A stretch of 64,000 bases of DNA, taken from Novosphingobium sp. GTDB lineage: Bacteria > Pseudomonadota > Alphaproteobacteria > Sphingomonadales > Sphingomonadaceae. The first letter of the stretch is position 1. Every line of letters begins with the position of its first letter. This document shows, in pieces, positions 62,874-64,000 of the stretch. The notes below the pieces were generated by a model. It did no database searches and was not told where the DNA came from. It saw only the letters and a list, made by a program, of their open reading frames with translations. The stretch covers positions 1 to 64,000 of the forward strand of contig NZ_JAIXZS010000015.1 of assembly GCF_027489515.1 (NCBI RefSeq). The letters are read 5' to 3'. The translations under genes and the position numbers were made by a program.

Positions 62874-64000
62874 TCACTTCGCCTTGCCCGCCTCGGTGCG
62901 GTACTTGTCGAACCACGCGAGGATCGCCGAGGCCTTGGCCGCCGATTGCGAAGGCCGCGCAGTAAAGCCGCCATGGCTCGCGCCCGGCACCTTCACGAGA
63001 GCAGTCGGCACGCCGCGGATCTGCAACGCGGCGTAATACTGCTCGGATTCGCTGACCGGCGTGCGGAAGTCTTCGCTCCCCACCACAACCATCGTCGGCG
63101 TCTTCACATTGCCGACGAGCGAAAGCGGCGAGCGGGTCCAGTAGCTCATCGGGTCTTCCCACGGCTGCTTCTTGAACCAGTAGCGCGAGGTGAAGCCCGT
63201 GCCGTCCATCGTCAACGCCTCGCTGATCCAGTTGATCACCGGCTTCTGCGTCGCCGCCGCCTTGAAGCGGTCAGTCTTGCCGACGATCCAGCTCGTCAAC
63301 ACGCCGCCGCCCGAGCCGCCAGTCACGAAGAGGTTGTCAGGATCGGCCACGCCTTTGGCGATCGCCGCATCCACCGCGCTCATGAGGTCGGTGTAGTCGT
63401 CGCCCGGATAGGCCTTGTCGATTAGGTTGGCAAAGTCGCTGCCATAGGACGTGCTGCCGCGTGGATTGGTGAACAGCACCGCATAGCCGTGCGCGGCATA
63501 AAGCTGATCGTCGCTCGAGAACACCGGACCATAGGCGGTGTGCGGCCCGCCGTGGATCTCGAGGATCAGCGGCACGCGCTTGCCTGCCTGATACCCCGGC
63601 GGCAGCACCAGCCACGCCCCGATCTTGCGCCCGTCGCTCGCCGTCACGTCAAGCGGCTCAACCTTGCCAAGGGTCTTGCCCCCAAGCAGCGTCTCACCCA
63701 GCTGCGTCATTTGCCGCTTGCCGACAAAGAGATTGGCCGGGCGCACACCGCCGCTCATGTCGCCAGTCCAGGCAATCACCCCGCCCTTGGAAACGCTGAA
63801 GCTGCCGCCCGTATAGGGCCGGTCGAGTCCGCCTCCGGCAAGGCCCTCGGCCAGCACCGTCAGCTTGCCCGCCAGATCGACCCGCGCCACCTTGCGCACC
63901 GCCTTGTCGTCGAAGGCGACATAGACCGAGCGCCCGTCTGCGGCCCACTGCACATCCTCGATGCTGCGATCAAGCCCGGCGGTCAGCGCCTTTGCGTTCG
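62874..64000 (-). CDS. S9 family prolyl oligopeptidase-type peptidase, C-terminal part (runs off the window)
   Basis: About 375 C-terminal residues are present; the start lies beyond the right edge. The end of a beta-propeller domain (RSVYVAFDDKAVRKVARVD) is followed by the alpha/beta-hydrolase domain with VPLILEIHGGPHTAYGP, the nucleophile Ser in VTGGSGGGVLTSW, the Asp in VVGSEDFRTPVSES and the His in GASHGGFTARP. This is the dipeptidyl/acylaminoacyl peptidase group. Cellular location cannot be judged without the N-terminus. The frame is open up to base 64000. It precedes the nucleoside-hydrolase-like gene by 7 bases. Confidence 0.92.
   Translation of the reverse strand, partial: NAKALTAGLDRSIEDVQWAADGRSVYVAFDDKAVRKVARVDLAGKLTVLAEGLAGGGLDRPYTGGSFSVSKGGVIAWTGDMSGGVRPANLFVGKRQMTQLGETLLGGKTLGKVEPLDVTASDGRKIGAWLVLPPGYQAGKRVPLILEIHGGPHTAYGPVFSSDDQLYAAHGYAVLFTNPRGSTSYGSDFANLIDKAYPGDDYTDLMSAVDAAIAKGVADPDNLFVTGGSGGGVLTSWIVGKTDRFKAAATQKPVINWISEALTMDGTGFTSRYWFKKQPWEDPMSYWTRSPLSLVGNVKTPTMVVVGSEDFRTPVSESEQYYAALQIRGVPTALVKVPGASHGGFTARPSQSAAKASAILAWFDKYRTEAGKAK

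Noticed and set aside
1..64000. CRISPR arrays, insertion sequences, rRNA genes, prophage
   Set aside because: No regularly spaced repeats, transposase, capsid/terminase genes or rRNA sequence seen when reading the window.

Overview
The window reads as chromosomal DNA of an alphaproteobacterium of the order Sphingomonadales, most likely Novosphingobium or a close relative. This rests on high GC, the order lexA–comEC–gltX–gltA, the hrcA–grpE / rph–rdgB–hemW group, an imuA–imuB–dnaE2 cassette, a PrsK/PrsR (XrtA/PEP-CTERM) signalling and exopolysaccharide block, and LexA sites of the alphaproteobacterial type GTTC-N7-GTTC. Gene density is very high. No stretch longer than 300 bases lacks a gene, and I see no IS element, prophage, CRISPR array or rRNA. 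The largest gaps (21481-21718 between the amino-acid permease and panB, and 59800-59993 before the tRNA) hold nothing I can name.

Layout. 1-6070: lexA with its own SOS box, comEC, gltX, gltA and a tiny membrane protein. 6087-12874: an odd regulatory neighbourhood. It holds a histidine-kinase-like protein without the phospho-accepting His, a coupled unknown gene, a nucleotidyltransferase/CDP-alcohol-transferase-like membrane protein with half of its active-site motif, an Hpt-like protein that also lacks its His, and a long coiled-coil membrane protein with the architecture of the polarity factor TipN. 12875-19834: PhyH dioxygenase, GNAT, and the SOS mutasome imuA-imuB-dnaE2 behind a second SOS box; dnaE2 carries an in-frame palindromic repeat. 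19960-24769: APC permease, panB, DUF475 membrane protein, CaiB/BaiF-type racemase. 24841-31333: TPR protein, PrsR, PrsK and an EPS-initiating sugar transferase. 31474-38860: patatin-like phospholipase, dnaK-dnaJ with a clear sigma-32 promoter, a PCuAC copper-chaperone lipoprotein and small envelope proteins. 39017-45511: isochorismatase-like hydrolase, hrcA-grpE, rph-rdgB, CAP protein, hemW-xerC. 45522-48068: two-component system with a PepSY protein. 48231-52412: ABC-F protein followed by a tightly packed operon of a divergent Lgt-like membrane protein, a Tes/MJ0619-type radical SAM protein and a 79-residue membrane protein. 52420-56735: DUF885 Tat protein, a DUF6456 gene behind a third SOS box, divergent XRE regulator, glycosyltransferase. 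56779-60194: yajC-secD-secF and tRNA-Pro(GGG), whose 3' end is duplicated 124 bp downstream. 60197-64000: MatB-like acyl-CoA synthetase, a variant nucleoside hydrolase and the C-terminal part of an S9 peptidase that runs off the window.

Themes. The three SOS boxes share the form GTTCC-N6-GTTC with an AT-rich centre; two sit before expected genes (lexA, imuA), and the third points to DUF6456 as a possible unrecognised SOS gene. The best candidate for an undescribed system is the Lgt-like / radical SAM / small membrane protein operon (50058-52412): the radical SAM enzyme belongs to the family that joins lipid tails in archaea, and its partner resembles the enzyme that moves diacylglyceryl groups but has a changed signature. 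Assignments come from reading motifs by eye; no database search was run.
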